NCBI RefSeq assembly: GCF_001685355.1
Contig: NZ_CP016438.1
Span: 9,362,001-9,426,000, forward strand
Source of the DNA: Streptomyces lincolnensis
GTDB lineage: Bacteria > Actinomycetota > Actinomycetes > Streptomycetales > Streptomycetaceae
Reading direction: 5' to 3'
DNA: 64,000 bases
The position numbers were made by a program, and so were the translations under genes. The notes under the pieces are model-generated. The model saw only the letters and a program-made list of their open reading frames with translations. It made no database searches and had not been told where the DNA came from. This document shows positions 8,779 through 17,190 of the stretch, in pieces (within the stretch, counting starts at the first letter, position 1; each line of letters starts with the position of its first letter).

Positions 8779-9519
8779 ATGACCACGCAGCTCGGTCTTC
8801 CCGAGGACATCCAGGCCTGCCTCTTCGACCTCGACGGCGTCGTCACCCGGACCGCCGTGGTGCACGCGGCCGCCTGGAAGGAGATGTTCGACGCGTTCCT
8901 GCGCGACCGCGAGGGCGACGACTTCCGGCCGTTCGACGACCACGACTACGACGAGTACGTCGACGGCCGCCCCCGCGGCGACGGCGTACGCAGTTTCCTC
9001 GCCTCCCGGGGCATCGAGCTGCCCGAGGGCGACCCGGGCGACCCACCGGACGCCCCGACCGTCCACGGCCTGGGCAACCGCAAGAACGAACTGGTGCTGG
9101 AGAAGATCCGCACCGACGGTGTCGAGGCCTACGACGGCACCCTGCGGTATCTCGACGCGGTGCGCGCGCACGATCTGCGCACCGCGATCGTCTCCTCCAG
9201 CGCCAACTGCCGGGACGTCCTGCGTGCCGTCCACGCCGAGCACTACTTCGACGTACGCGTCGACGGCGTGGTGGCCGCCGAGCGGAAACTGCCGGGCAAG
9301 CCGCACCCGGACACCTTCCTGGCCGCCGCCCACGACCTGGGCGTCGAACCCGCGCGCTGCGCGGTCTTCGAGGACGCATTGGCCGGCATGGACGCGGGCC
9401 GCTCGGGCCGCTTCGGGTACGTCGTCGGCGTGGACCGGGTCGGACAGACCAAGGCCCTGTACGCGCACGGCGCTGACGTGGTCGTGAAGGATCTCGCGGA
9501 ACTGGGAGGCAAGGAGTGA
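8779..9519 (+). CDS. Beta-phosphoglucomutase-like HAD hydrolase
   Basis: HAD-superfamily phosphatase/phosphomutase, 246 aa from ATG 8779. Motif I is FDLDGVVT with the nucleophile Asp17 and acid/base Asp19. The cap domain follows, then motif II (VSSSANC), motif III Lys (RKLPGKPHPDTF) and motif IV (FEDALAGMDAG). It overlaps the GH65 gene by 4 bases. This pair is the standard arrangement in which the phosphorylase yields beta-glucose-1-phosphate and this enzyme converts it to glucose-6-phosphate. An upstream in-frame ATG at 8692 overlaps the previous gene and looks less likely. Confidence 0.9.
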   Translation: MTTQLGLPEDIQACLFDLDGVVTRTAVVHAAAWKEMFDAFLRDREGDDFRPFDDHDYDEYVDGRPRGDGVRSFLASRGIELPEGDPGDPPDAPTVHGLGNRKNELVLEKIRTDGVEAYDGTLRYLDAVRAHDLRTAIVSSSANCRDVLRAVHAEHYFDVRVDGVVAAERKLPGKPHPDTFLAAAHDLGVEPARCAVFEDALAGMDAGRSGRFGYVVGVDRVGQTKALYAHGADVVVKDLAELGGKE

Positions 9520-11870
9520 TCACCCACCGCTCGTACACCGTCGAGCCCTGGGCCGTGCGCGAGACCGACCTCCGGCTCGACGTACTGGCCCAGAGCGAGT
9601 CCGTGTTCGCGCTGTCCAACGGCCACGTCGGCTGGCGCGGCAACCTCGACGAGGGCGAGCCCCACGGACTGCCCGGCACCTACCTCAACGGCGTGCACGA
9701 ACTGCACCCCCTGCCCTACGCCGAGGCGGGCTACGGCTACCCGGAGTCCGGCCAGACCGCCATCAACGTCACCAACGGCAAAGTGCTGCGCCTGCTGGTC
9801 GACGACGAGCCCTTCGACCTGCGCTACGGCCGTCTCGTCGCCCACGAACGCACCCTGGACCTGCGCCGGGGCGTACTGGAGCGGACCTGCGAGTGGATAT
9901 CCCCGGCCGGTTCCCGGGTGCGGGTGCGCTCGACACGGCTGGTCTCCCTCACGCAGCGGGCGATCGCCGCCGTGGCCTACGAGGTGGAACCGGTCGGCTG
10001 CCGGACGCGCGTGGTGATCCAGTCGGAGCTCGTGACCAACGAGAGCCTGCCCGACCCGAACGGCGACCCGCGCGCGGCCCGGGCGCTGAAGTCGCCGCTG
10101 GAGCCGGAGGAGGACTTCGCCGACGGTCTGCGGCTGCGCCTGGTGCACCGCACCCGCCGCAGCGGCCTCAGGGTCGCGGTGGCCGCCGACCATGTCCTCG
10201 ACGGCCCCGAACGGACCACGACCGGCAGCGAGAGCAACGTGGACGTCTCCCGTCTGACCGTCACCTCCGTGCTGGAACCGGGCCAGCGGCTGCGGGTGGA
10301 GAAGCTCGTCGCCCACGGCTGGTCGAGCGCCCGCTCCCGGCCCGCGATGAGCGACCAGGTCGAGGCGGCCCTGGCCGCGGCCGCACACGGCGGCTGGCAG
10401 GGGCTCCTGGACGAGCAGCGGGCCTACCTCGACGACTTCTGGGCGCGCGCCGACGTCGAGGTCGACGGCGACGAGGAGATCCAGCAGGCGGTCCGCTTCG
10501 CCCTCTTCCACGTCCTCCAGGCCGGGGCCCGCGCCGAACAACGGGCCATCCCCGCCAAGGGACTGACCGGCTCCGGCTACGACGGTCACGCCTTCTGGGA
10601 CACCGAGACCTTCGTCCTGCCCCTGCTGACCTACACCTCGCCCGACGCCGTCTCCGAGGCGCTGCGCTGGCGGCAGCGCACCCTGCCCGCCGCCCGCGAG
10701 CGCGCGGCCCAACTCGGCCTGCGCGGCGCCGCGTTCCCCTGGCGGACCATCGAGGGCTCGGAGGGCTCCGCGTACTGGCCCGCCGGCACGGCCGCCTTCC
10801 ACGTCAACGCCGCCGTGGCCGACGCCGTGGTCCGCTACACGGCGGCGACCGGCGACACCGCCTTCGAACGCGACACCGGCCTGGAACTGCTGGTGGAGAC
10901 GGCCCGCCTGTGGCGCTCCCTCGGCCACCACGACCACCACGGCGTCTTCCACATCGACGGCGTCACCGGCCCCGACGAGTACAGCGCGGTCGCCGACGAC
11001 AACCTGTACACCAACCTGATGGCCCGCTCGAACCTCCTCGCGGCCGCCGACGCCTGCGAACGCCACCGGGACCAGGCCGGCGAACTCGGCGTCGACGACG
11101 AGGAGACCGCCGGCTGGCGCGACGCCGCCCGGGCCGTGCACATCCCCTACAACCACGAACTCGGCGTCCACGAACAGCACGCCGGGTTCACCCGCTACCA
11201 GCGCTGGGACTTCGAGGGCACCCGCCCCGACCAGTACCCGCTGATGCTCCACTTCCCCTACTTCGACCTCTACCGCAAGCAGGTCGTCAAACAGGCCGAC
11301 CTGGTCCTGGCGATGTACCTGTGCGGCGGCTGGTTCGAGGAGTTCCACGACGAGGAACAGATCGCCCGCAACTTCGCCTACTACGAGCCGCTGACCGTAC
11401 GGGACTCCTCGCTCTCGGCGTGCGCCCAGGCCGTCGTCGCCGCCCAGTCCGGGCATCTGGACCTCGCCTACGCCTATACGGCCGAGGCGGCGCTGATGGA
11501 CCTGGCGGACCTGGAGCACAACACCCGCGACGGGCTGCACATCGCCTCCCTCGCCGGGACCTGGACGGCGCTGGTGGCCGGGTTCGGCGGACTGCGCCGC
11601 GACGGCGACTCGCTGCGGTTCGCGCCCCGCCTGCCCGAGCGGTTCAGCCGTCTCGCGTTCACGCTCCAGATCCTCGACCGCCGGTTGCGCGTGGAGATCG
11701 GGCCGGACAAGGCGACGTACACCCTGCTGTCGGGCGGCCCGCTGACGATCCGCCATCACGGCAGCCCGCTCACCGTGAACGGCGACGGTCCGGTCGCCCG
11801 CCCCGTCCCGGCGCCCCAGGCCCGCCCGGCCCCGGAACAGCCCCCGCACCGCGGTCCGCACGCCGGCTGA
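9516..11870 (+). CDS. Glycoside hydrolase family 65 disaccharide phosphorylase
   Basis: 784 aa from a GTG overlapping the mutase stop (GTGA). GH65 architecture: N-terminal beta-sandwich to about residue 270, linker, (alpha/alpha)6 barrel with GYDGHAFWDTE and the catalytic-acid motif GVTGPDEY (Glu at about residue 488), then a C-terminal beta-sheet. A Pro-rich tail of about 25 residues follows. The expected reaction is reversible phosphorolysis of an alpha-glucoside (maltose, trehalose or kojibiose) to beta-glucose-1-phosphate. The adjacent mutase supports a phosphorylase over a hydrolase. Specificity is not readable here. Confidence 0.92.
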   Translation: MITHRSYTVEPWAVRETDLRLDVLAQSESVFALSNGHVGWRGNLDEGEPHGLPGTYLNGVHELHPLPYAEAGYGYPESGQTAINVTNGKVLRLLVDDEPFDLRYGRLVAHERTLDLRRGVLERTCEWISPAGSRVRVRSTRLVSLTQRAIAAVAYEVEPVGCRTRVVIQSELVTNESLPDPNGDPRAARALKSPLEPEEDFADGLRLRLVHRTRRSGLRVAVAADHVLDGPERTTTGSESNVDVSRLTVTSVLEPGQRLRVEKLVAHGWSSARSRPAMSDQVEAALAAAAHGGWQGLLDEQRAYLDDFWARADVEVDGDEEIQQAVRFALFHVLQAGARAEQRAIPAKGLTGSGYDGHAFWDTETFVLPLLTYTSPDAVSEALRWRQRTLPAARERAAQLGLRGAAFPWRTIEGSEGSAYWPAGTAAFHVNAAVADAVVRYTAATGDTAFERDTGLELLVETARLWRSLGHHDHHGVFHIDGVTGPDEYSAVADDNLYTNLMARSNLLAAADACERHRDQAGELGVDDEETAGWRDAARAVHIPYNHELGVHEQHAGFTRYQRWDFEGTRPDQYPLMLHFPYFDLYRKQVVKQADLVLAMYLCGGWFEEFHDEEQIARNFAYYEPLTVRDSSLSACAQAVVAAQSGHLDLAYAYTAEAALMDLADLEHNTRDGLHIASLAGTWTALVAGFGGLRRDGDSLRFAPRLPERFSRLAFTLQILDRRLRVEIGPDKATYTLLSGGPLTIRHHGSPLTVNGDGPVARPVPAPQARPAPEQPPHRGPHAG

Positions 11871-12008
11871 CCGAAGGCTGTCAGGCACCTGGCCGAACTC
11901 CGCCCTGCGCACCCGTCCGATGCGGGTTAGTTTGGCCGTGTTCCGCTGTCCCCGGCCCGTTTGTGGGGTCTTAGACGCCCTACGCCAGGTAGGGGTGAGG
12001 GGTGGACG

Positions 12009-13508
12009 ATGGCCCACGGCACGAACGCCATGCTCGTCGGTATGCGACGACGCGAGCCGGTGAGCGTGCCGCGCGCGCCCTGGTACCGGACGCGCGGTTC
12101 GTGGCCGCTGGCGGCGGTGGCCGGCCTCTACACCCTCGCCCAACTGGTCCTCGTACGCCCCGGCATGGGACTCGGCTGGGACGAGACGGTGTACGTCAGC
12201 CAGGTCGGCACCCAGGCGCCGGCCGCCTTCTTCAGCGCCCCGCGCGCGTGGGGCGTCCCGCTGCTGGTGTGGCCCGTGGCCTCCTGGTCGACCTCCACGG
12301 AACTGCTGCGCGTCTATCTCGCGCTGCTGTCGGGCCTCGGCCTCTACCTGGCCCTGCGGGTGTGGCGCGGCATGTTCCCGACCCGGGTCCTGGCCGTGGC
12401 CGGCGCGCTGTTCGCCACCTTGTGGGTGAGCCTCTTCTACGGCCCGCAGGCGATGCCCAACCACTGGGTCGCGTTCGGCGCCCTGGCCACGGTCGGTTCG
12501 TTCCTGCGGGCCCGCGCCGACCGCCTGGACCGGGCCGCCCTGTGGGGCGTGGCGGCCGGCGGCGCGGTCATGGCGTGGATGCGTCCCACCGACGCGGTCT
12601 GGGTGACGCTGCCGCTGCTCGTCCTCGCCGCGGCCACCCGCCTGTGGCGGCCCGGCCTCGCCCTGGCGGCGGGCCTCGCGGCGGGCGCGGCGCAGTGGGT
12701 GATCGACGCCCACCTCTCCTACGGCGGTCTGGCGCAGCGGCTGCACGACGCCTCGGAGGTGCAGGGCGGCCTGGGCTGGCACTTCGCCGTCGACGACCAG
12801 ATGCGCGGCCTGATGGGGCGGGCCCTGTGCCGCCCGTGCACCGGAGCGCTGCCCAGCCCGGTGATCACGGCCTGGTGGTTCGTCCTCCCGCTGCTCGCCG
12901 CCGTCGGTCTGGCCGTCGCCGTCCGGGCCCGCCGCACCGGACCCACGTTGCTGCTCCTGGCCTGCGCCGGCACGGCCGCTCTGCCCTACCTGTTCATGAT
13001 CGGGTACGCCGCCCCGCGCTTCCTGCTGCCCGCCTACCTGCTGCTCGCGATCCCGGTCGCCGACGCGCTGTTCCACCTGGTCGGGAAGCCGGACGGCCGA
13101 TGGCGTCCGGTGGCCGCCGCCCTGGTCGCGATCGGCCTGATGGGACATCTGGCCGTGCAGTACGCGGTGCTGGACCGCACCGTGGACCGCACCACGGCCG
13201 ACCGCCGTGACTGGGCCCGCACCGCCGCCGACCTGCACCGCCTCGGCGTCCGCCCGCCCTGCCTGCTCACCGGGCACGAGGCCATCCCGGTCGCCCACTA
13301 CACGGGCTGCTCCGCGGCCAACACCAGCGGCAACAACGCCAACAACACCCCGGCCGGCATCCGGCGCACCGCCGAGCGGATCCCGACCGCCGCCCTGAGC
13401 AGGCCGGGCGTCGCGCCACCCGGCTACGCCCGCGGCTGGCAGACCCACGAGTCCGCCGACCTCGACCTCCACCTGGCACCGGTCCCGCGCGACAACGGGC
13501 CCGCATGA
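12009..13508 (+). CDS. Polytopic membrane protein, GT-C glycosyltransferase-like
   Basis: About 499 aa from ATG 12009 (another ATG at 12042). Roughly ten hydrophobic segments. An early extracytoplasmic loop carries GLGWDETVYVSQV, matching the acidic first-loop motif of GT-C (ArnT/PMT-like) transferases that use polyprenyl-phosphate sugars. The C-terminal soluble stretch contains an Asn/Ala/Thr-rich segment (CSAANTSGNNANNTPAG). Its stop overlaps the next membrane gene (ATGA), so the two are coupled. Acceptor and sugar are unknown; transferase function is inferred from topology. Confidence 0.8.
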   Translation: MAHGTNAMLVGMRRREPVSVPRAPWYRTRGSWPLAAVAGLYTLAQLVLVRPGMGLGWDETVYVSQVGTQAPAAFFSAPRAWGVPLLVWPVASWSTSTELLRVYLALLSGLGLYLALRVWRGMFPTRVLAVAGALFATLWVSLFYGPQAMPNHWVAFGALATVGSFLRARADRLDRAALWGVAAGGAVMAWMRPTDAVWVTLPLLVLAAATRLWRPGLALAAGLAAGAAQWVIDAHLSYGGLAQRLHDASEVQGGLGWHFAVDDQMRGLMGRALCRPCTGALPSPVITAWWFVLPLLAAVGLAVAVRARRTGPTLLLLACAGTAALPYLFMIGYAAPRFLLPAYLLLAIPVADALFHLVGKPDGRWRPVAAALVAIGLMGHLAVQYAVLDRTVDRTTADRRDWARTAADLHRLGVRPPCLLTGHEAIPVAHYTGCSAANTSGNNANNTPAGIRRTAERIPTAALSRPGVAPPGYARGWQTHESADLDLHLAPVPRDNGPA

Positions 13509-14446
13509 CCTCCGGGCAACTCGCCGTCGCGCCCACCCGAAGACACCTCTACTGGCACACCGCCCTGACCCTCGCCGTCCTGGTCGCCGTCGGCTGTCTG
13601 GCCAGACGGCACTGGCCCGTCCTGGAGACCGGCGCCCTGCGCCTGGCGGTGGCCGACCAGGGCTGGCTGCTGACCGGCGCGGCGGCCGCGGCGGGCACCT
13701 GGCTGTGCGCGGCCCTCGCCCAGCAGGGCGCCGTGCTCCGGCGGCTGCCCCGCGGACGGCTGGTGGCCGCCCAGTTCGCCGCCTGCGCCGCCAACCACGT
13801 CCTGCCCGCCGGGCTCGGCTCGGGCGCCGTCGTGCTGCGCTTCCTCATGCGCTGCGGCATGCCGGCTGGCCGCTCGGCGACCGCCGTCGCGGTCAAGGCC
13901 ACGGCCGGGGCGGTGACGCGCGCCGCCCTGATCGTCGTCCTGGCCACCGCCTGCCCGGGCGTCCTGAGGATCCCGCCCGCCTGGGGCGCCTGGGCGCTCG
14001 CCGGCGGCCTGGCGCTCGGTGTCACCGCCCTGCCGGCCGCCCGCCTGTGGCCGCGGTGCCGCCGCGCGCTCGGCTCGGTGCTGGCCGACGTCCGCGCCGT
14101 CCACGCGCGACCGCGCCGGGCGGCGGCCCTGTGGGGCGGCTCGCTGGCCTTCGCCGTGCTGCACGCGCTCGTGCTGATCGCCGTCACCCGGGCCGTCGGC
14201 CTGCCCCTGGCCCCGGCCCTGGTGGCGCTGCTGTACCTGGCCGCGAGCAGCGCCGCCGCCCTGCTGCCCACGCCCGGCAACCTCGGCTCCCTGGACGCCG
14301 CGCTCGCCCTGGCTCTGGCCGCCGCCGGAGCACCGGCCGCGGCGGCCGCCTCCGCCGTGCTCGGCTACCGCCTGCTGACGGTGTGGATCCCGCTGGTCCC
14401 CGGACTGCTGGTGCTCGGGATCCTCGTGCGCCGCAGAGCTGTCTGA
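13505..14446 (+). CDS. Flippase-like / LPG-synthase transmembrane family protein
   Basis: 313 aa, almost entirely hydrophobic, with about eight helices. The pattern of the UPF0104/lysylphosphatidylglycerol-synthase transmembrane family is visible: early AAQFAACAANHVLPAGLGSGAVVLRF, and late LYLAASSAAALLPTPGNLGSLDAALAL (each read in parts). Members are polyprenyl-linked-sugar or lipid flippase candidates. Translational coupling to the GT-C-like gene suggests the two serve one envelope-glycosylation step. This is an inference. Confidence 0.8.
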   Translation: MTSGQLAVAPTRRHLYWHTALTLAVLVAVGCLARRHWPVLETGALRLAVADQGWLLTGAAAAAGTWLCAALAQQGAVLRRLPRGRLVAAQFAACAANHVLPAGLGSGAVVLRFLMRCGMPAGRSATAVAVKATAGAVTRAALIVVLATACPGVLRIPPAWGAWALAGGLALGVTALPAARLWPRCRRALGSVLADVRAVHARPRRAAALWGGSLAFAVLHALVLIAVTRAVGLPLAPALVALLYLAASSAAALLPTPGNLGSLDAALALALAAAGAPAAAAASAVLGYRLLTVWIPLVPGLLVLGILVRRRAV

Positions 14447-14520
14447 GCGCACCCGGCGTTTCCCGCCCGGCCGCTTCTGGTAGGACACCGGGTGTCGGTT
14501 CCGAGGCGAGGGGGAGTGCC

Positions 14521-15375
14521 ATGGCGTGGAACGAGAACGGCGGCCGGCTGGGGGAGGAGTTCTTCACTCCGGGCACCTCGTCCTTCACCGAGTTCCTGGC
14601 CGCGCACCGACCTGAACTGCTCGTCACCCGCCGGGTCCTGCCGGACGGCGTGGTGGCGGCACCCGACCGGGTGCCGCACGGCACCACCGTGCTGGCCCTG
14701 GCCTACCGCGACGGCGTCCTGATCGCCGGGGACCGCAGGGCCACCATGGGCAACCTGATCGCCCAGCGCGACCTGGAGAAGGTGCACCCCGCCGACGACT
14801 ACACGGCGGTCGCCTTCGCCGGCACCGTCGGACTGGCCCTGGACATGGTGAAGCTGTACCAGGTCGAGCTGAAGCACTTCGAGAAGATCGAGGGCGTCGC
14901 GATGAGCCTCGACGGCAAGGCGAGGCGGCTGGCCGGCATGATCCGGCAGAACCTCGGCCAGGCCATGCAGGGCCTGGCCGTCGTACCGCTCATGACCGGC
15001 TACGACCCCTCGGCGCCCGAGGGCGAGCGGGGCCGCATCTTCAGCTTCGACGTCGCCGGCGGACTGTACGAGAAGCGGGACTTCCACGCCGAGGGCTCCG
15101 GATCCCCCTACGCCCGGGGCGCGTTGAAGAAGCTGTTCCGCAGGGGCATGGACCGGCGCGAGGCGGCCCTGGCCGCCCTCCAGGCCCTCTACGACGCGGC
15201 CGACGACGACTCCGCGACCGGCGGCCCGGACGTCAACCGCCGGATCTTCCCCATCGTCTCGCTCATCACCGAGGACGGCTTCGAGCGCCTGCCCGAACCG
15301 GAGACCGAGGAGCTGTGCCGCGAGATGGCCGCCCAGCGCAGCAGCAGGCCGGACGGACCGAACGCGACCGCCTGA
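14521..15375 (+). CDS. prcB: Proteasome beta subunit (orphan paralogue)
   Basis: 284 aa. A 54-residue propeptide ends at HG followed by the catalytic Thr55, so autolysis would expose TTVLAL. In mature numbering Thr1, Asp17 (AGDRRATMGN) and Lys33 (LEKV) are all present, so it should be active. SGSPYARGALKKL and ALYDAADDDSATGGPDV are typical of PrcB. The usual partners prcA, pup, dop and the ATPase gene are not adjacent; neighbours are a membrane-protein operon and a nickel permease. It is probably a second PrcB, but whether the main prcBA locus exists elsewhere cannot be seen. GGCGAGGGGGAGT precedes the ATG. Confidence 0.9.
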   Translation: MAWNENGGRLGEEFFTPGTSSFTEFLAAHRPELLVTRRVLPDGVVAAPDRVPHGTTVLALAYRDGVLIAGDRRATMGNLIAQRDLEKVHPADDYTAVAFAGTVGLALDMVKLYQVELKHFEKIEGVAMSLDGKARRLAGMIRQNLGQAMQGLAVVPLMTGYDPSAPEGERGRIFSFDVAGGLYEKRDFHAEGSGSPYARGALKKLFRRGMDRREAALAALQALYDAADDDSATGGPDVNRRIFPIVSLITEDGFERLPEPETEELCREMAAQRSSRPDGPNATA

Positions 15376-15420
15376 CAGGGCACTTTCCCCACTCGTGGGC
15401 AAGACCTGCCACGGGCTTTA

Positions 15421-15437
15421 CTGCACATGGCTTGCAG
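15421..15437. promoter_or_regulatory. Candidate Nur (nickel uptake regulator) box
   Basis: CTGCA and TGCAG form inverted arms 7 bases apart (15421-15437). TGC and GCA are spaced by 9 bases, the spacing of the Streptomyces Nur operator (TGCaa-N5-ttGCA). The right half has the full ttGCA. It lies 65 bases upstream of a nickel/cobalt permease start, where Fur-family Nur would repress uptake when nickel is replete. Only part of the consensus is matched. Confidence 0.45.
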
Positions 15438-15501
15438 GTACCGGAGGATGGCACGAGGCTGCTGGACGCGGCCGTTCGACCGGAAGAAAGATCCTCCCCC
15501 G

Positions 15502-16668
15502 ATGACGGCCGCCCCTGGGTCCACTCCGTCCCTCCTCCCCGCCGCCCCCGCCAAGGGGTCGGCCTGGCACCGCGTCCGCGGCTCCATGACGCGGCAGGAG
15601 TGGCTCAGGGTGGGCGGGATGGCCGCCGTGATCGTGGCCCTCCACGTGATCGGCTGGTTCACGCTGATCGCGATCGTCGCCCCGCACCACTACAGCATCG
15701 GCGAGAAGTCCTTCGGCATCGGCATCGGCGTCACCGCCTACACCCTCGGCATGCGGCACGCCTTCGACGCCGACCACATCGCGGCGATCGACAACACCAC
15801 CCGCAAGCTGATGGGCGAGGGACAGCGCCCGCTGTCGGTCGGCTTCTGGTTCTCGCTCGGCCACTCCAGCGTCGTCTTCGCCCTGGCCCTGCTGCTCTCC
15901 CTCGGCGTGAAGACCCTCGCGGGACCCGTCCGCGACGACGGCTCCGGGCTCCACGACGTCACCGGACTCATCGGTACGACCGTCTCCGGGACCTTCCTGT
16001 ACATCATCGCCGCGATCAACCTGGTCATCCTGGCCGGCATCTGGAAGGTGTTCCGGCAGATGCGCTCGGGCCACTACGACGAGGCCGCCCTGGAGGAGCA
16101 GCTGAACAACCGCGGCTTCATGAACCGCCTGCTGGGCCGGGTCATGAAGTCGATCACCAAGTCCTGGCAGATGTACCCGCTCGGCCTGCTCTTCGGCCTC
16201 GGCTTCGACACCGCCACCGAGATCGCCCTGCTCGTCCTGGCGGGCTCCGGCGCCGCCTCCGGCCTGCCCTGGTACGCGATCCTGTGCCTGCCCGTGCTGT
16301 TCGCCGCCGGTATGTCGCTCCTCGACACGATCGACGGCTCCTTCATGAACTTCGCCTACGGCTGGGCCTTCTCCAAGCCGGTCCGCAAGGTCTACTACAA
16401 CCTCACCATCACCGGCCTGTCGGTCGCCGTCGCCCTCCTCATCGGCACGGTCGAACTCCTCGGCCTGCTCGTCGACAGGCTCGGCCTGCACGGCCCGTTC
16501 TGGGACTGGATCGCCGGCCTCGACCTGAACGTCCTCGGCTTCGTCATCGTGGGCCTCTTCTTCGCCACCTGGATCGTCGCCCTGATCGTGTGGAAGGTCG
16601 GCCGGATCGAGGAGAAGTGGTCCGCGGGACTGGCCCGGCCGGCCGCCGGGGCCGAGGAGGGCGCCTGA
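15502..16668 (+). CDS. Nickel/cobalt transporter, HoxN/NixA (NiCoT) family
   Basis: 388 aa from ATG 15502, with eight predicted helices. The NiCoT signature in helix 2, HAFDADHIAAIDN, starts at His86. The second signature LGFDTATEIALL and the third GMSLLDTIDGSFMNFAYGWAF (read in parts) are also present. It imports Ni2+ and/or Co2+ with high affinity, for enzymes such as Ni-SOD, urease or hydrogenase, none of which lies in this window. A candidate Nur box lies upstream, favouring nickel as the regulated metal. A longer ORF start at 15427 would overlap that box and has no clear Shine-Dalgarno. Confidence 0.92.
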   Translation: MTAAPGSTPSLLPAAPAKGSAWHRVRGSMTRQEWLRVGGMAAVIVALHVIGWFTLIAIVAPHHYSIGEKSFGIGIGVTAYTLGMRHAFDADHIAAIDNTTRKLMGEGQRPLSVGFWFSLGHSSVVFALALLLSLGVKTLAGPVRDDGSGLHDVTGLIGTTVSGTFLYIIAAINLVILAGIWKVFRQMRSGHYDEAALEEQLNNRGFMNRLLGRVMKSITKSWQMYPLGLLFGLGFDTATEIALLVLAGSGAASGLPWYAILCLPVLFAAGMSLLDTIDGSFMNFAYGWAFSKPVRKVYYNLTITGLSVAVALLIGTVELLGLLVDRLGLHGPFWDWIAGLDLNVLGFVIVGLFFATWIVALIVWKVGRIEEKWSAGLARPAAGAEEGA

Positions 16669-16832
16669 GGAGAAGGCGGCGCCGCGGGGGAGAACGGCCC
16701 AAGATCACTCCAGCGGCGTAGCGGCAGAACGATTCACCAGGTGAAAGGGCATGGCGAGTGCTCAAGCGGGCGGGGCGCACCGGCCATTCTGGGGCGGTAG
16801 TTCTCGTTTCGGACATCGGCCAAGGAGTTCCC

Positions 16833-17123
16833 TTGCGTATGCGTCGTACCTTCACCAACGCCCTCGGTTCCGCCGCTCTCGTGCTCGCCTCGCTGGGCGC
16901 GGTGACCACCACCGCGAGCCCCGCGGCGGCCGACCCCTGCGGGTTCTTCGAGACGGGCTCCGACGCCTTCTACAACCACTGCACCTCCGACGGCTCCCGT
17001 GTGGTGATCAAGGTCGAGGTCGCTCTCGCGCCCGACTACGAGCGCTGCGTCGGCCCGGGCAAGCACTGGCTCGGCTCCGCCAGCAAGATCCAGGGCGCCT
17101 ACTACGTCGGCCGCACCTGCTGA
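16833..17123 (+). CDS. Small secreted four-cysteine protein (DUF6355-like)
   Basis: 96 aa from TTG 16833, chosen because AAGGAG (16822-16827) ends 5 bases upstream; ATG 16839 is an in-frame alternative. A classic Sec signal peptide (MRRT, a hydrophobic core, ending SPAAA) is followed by a mature domain of about 63 residues. This carries four Cys (PCGF, NHCTS, ERCVGP, terminal RTC), probably forming two disulphides. The mature part resembles small proteins annotated as DUF6355 natural-product-associated, from memory only. No function is assigned. It ends at a strong bidirectional terminator. Confidence 0.78.
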   Translation: MRMRRTFTNALGSAALVLASLGAVTTTASPAAADPCGFFETGSDAFYNHCTSDGSRVVIKVEVALAPDYERCVGPGKHWLGSASKIQGAYYVGRTC

Positions 17124-17146
17124 CGACCCGCTCCGCGTGTGACCCG

Positions 17147-17183
17147 GTGCTCCGTACCGCCCGCCCCGGGCGGTACGGAGCAC
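17147..17183. terminator. Bidirectional terminator, 17-bp perfect stem
   Basis: GTGCTCCGTACCGCCCG (17147-17163) and CGGGCGGTACGGAGCAC (17167-17183) pair perfectly around a CCC loop. It sits between convergent genes ending at 17123 and 17191 and should stop both transcripts. Confidence 0.85.
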
Positions 17184-17190
17184 TTCCGTC

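Noticed and set aside
9243..13472. 1409-codon open frame on the minus strand
   Set aside because: It is antisense to the mutase, GH65 and GT-C-like genes, which have motifs and coupled starts. Long antisense frames are expected from high third-position GC. Its translation is Arg/Gly/Val-rich without domains.
15376..15501. Cobalamin riboswitch upstream of the nickel/cobalt permease
   Set aside because: No B12 box or paired core is present. The 125-base leader is too short, and an operator-like palindrome explains the site better.
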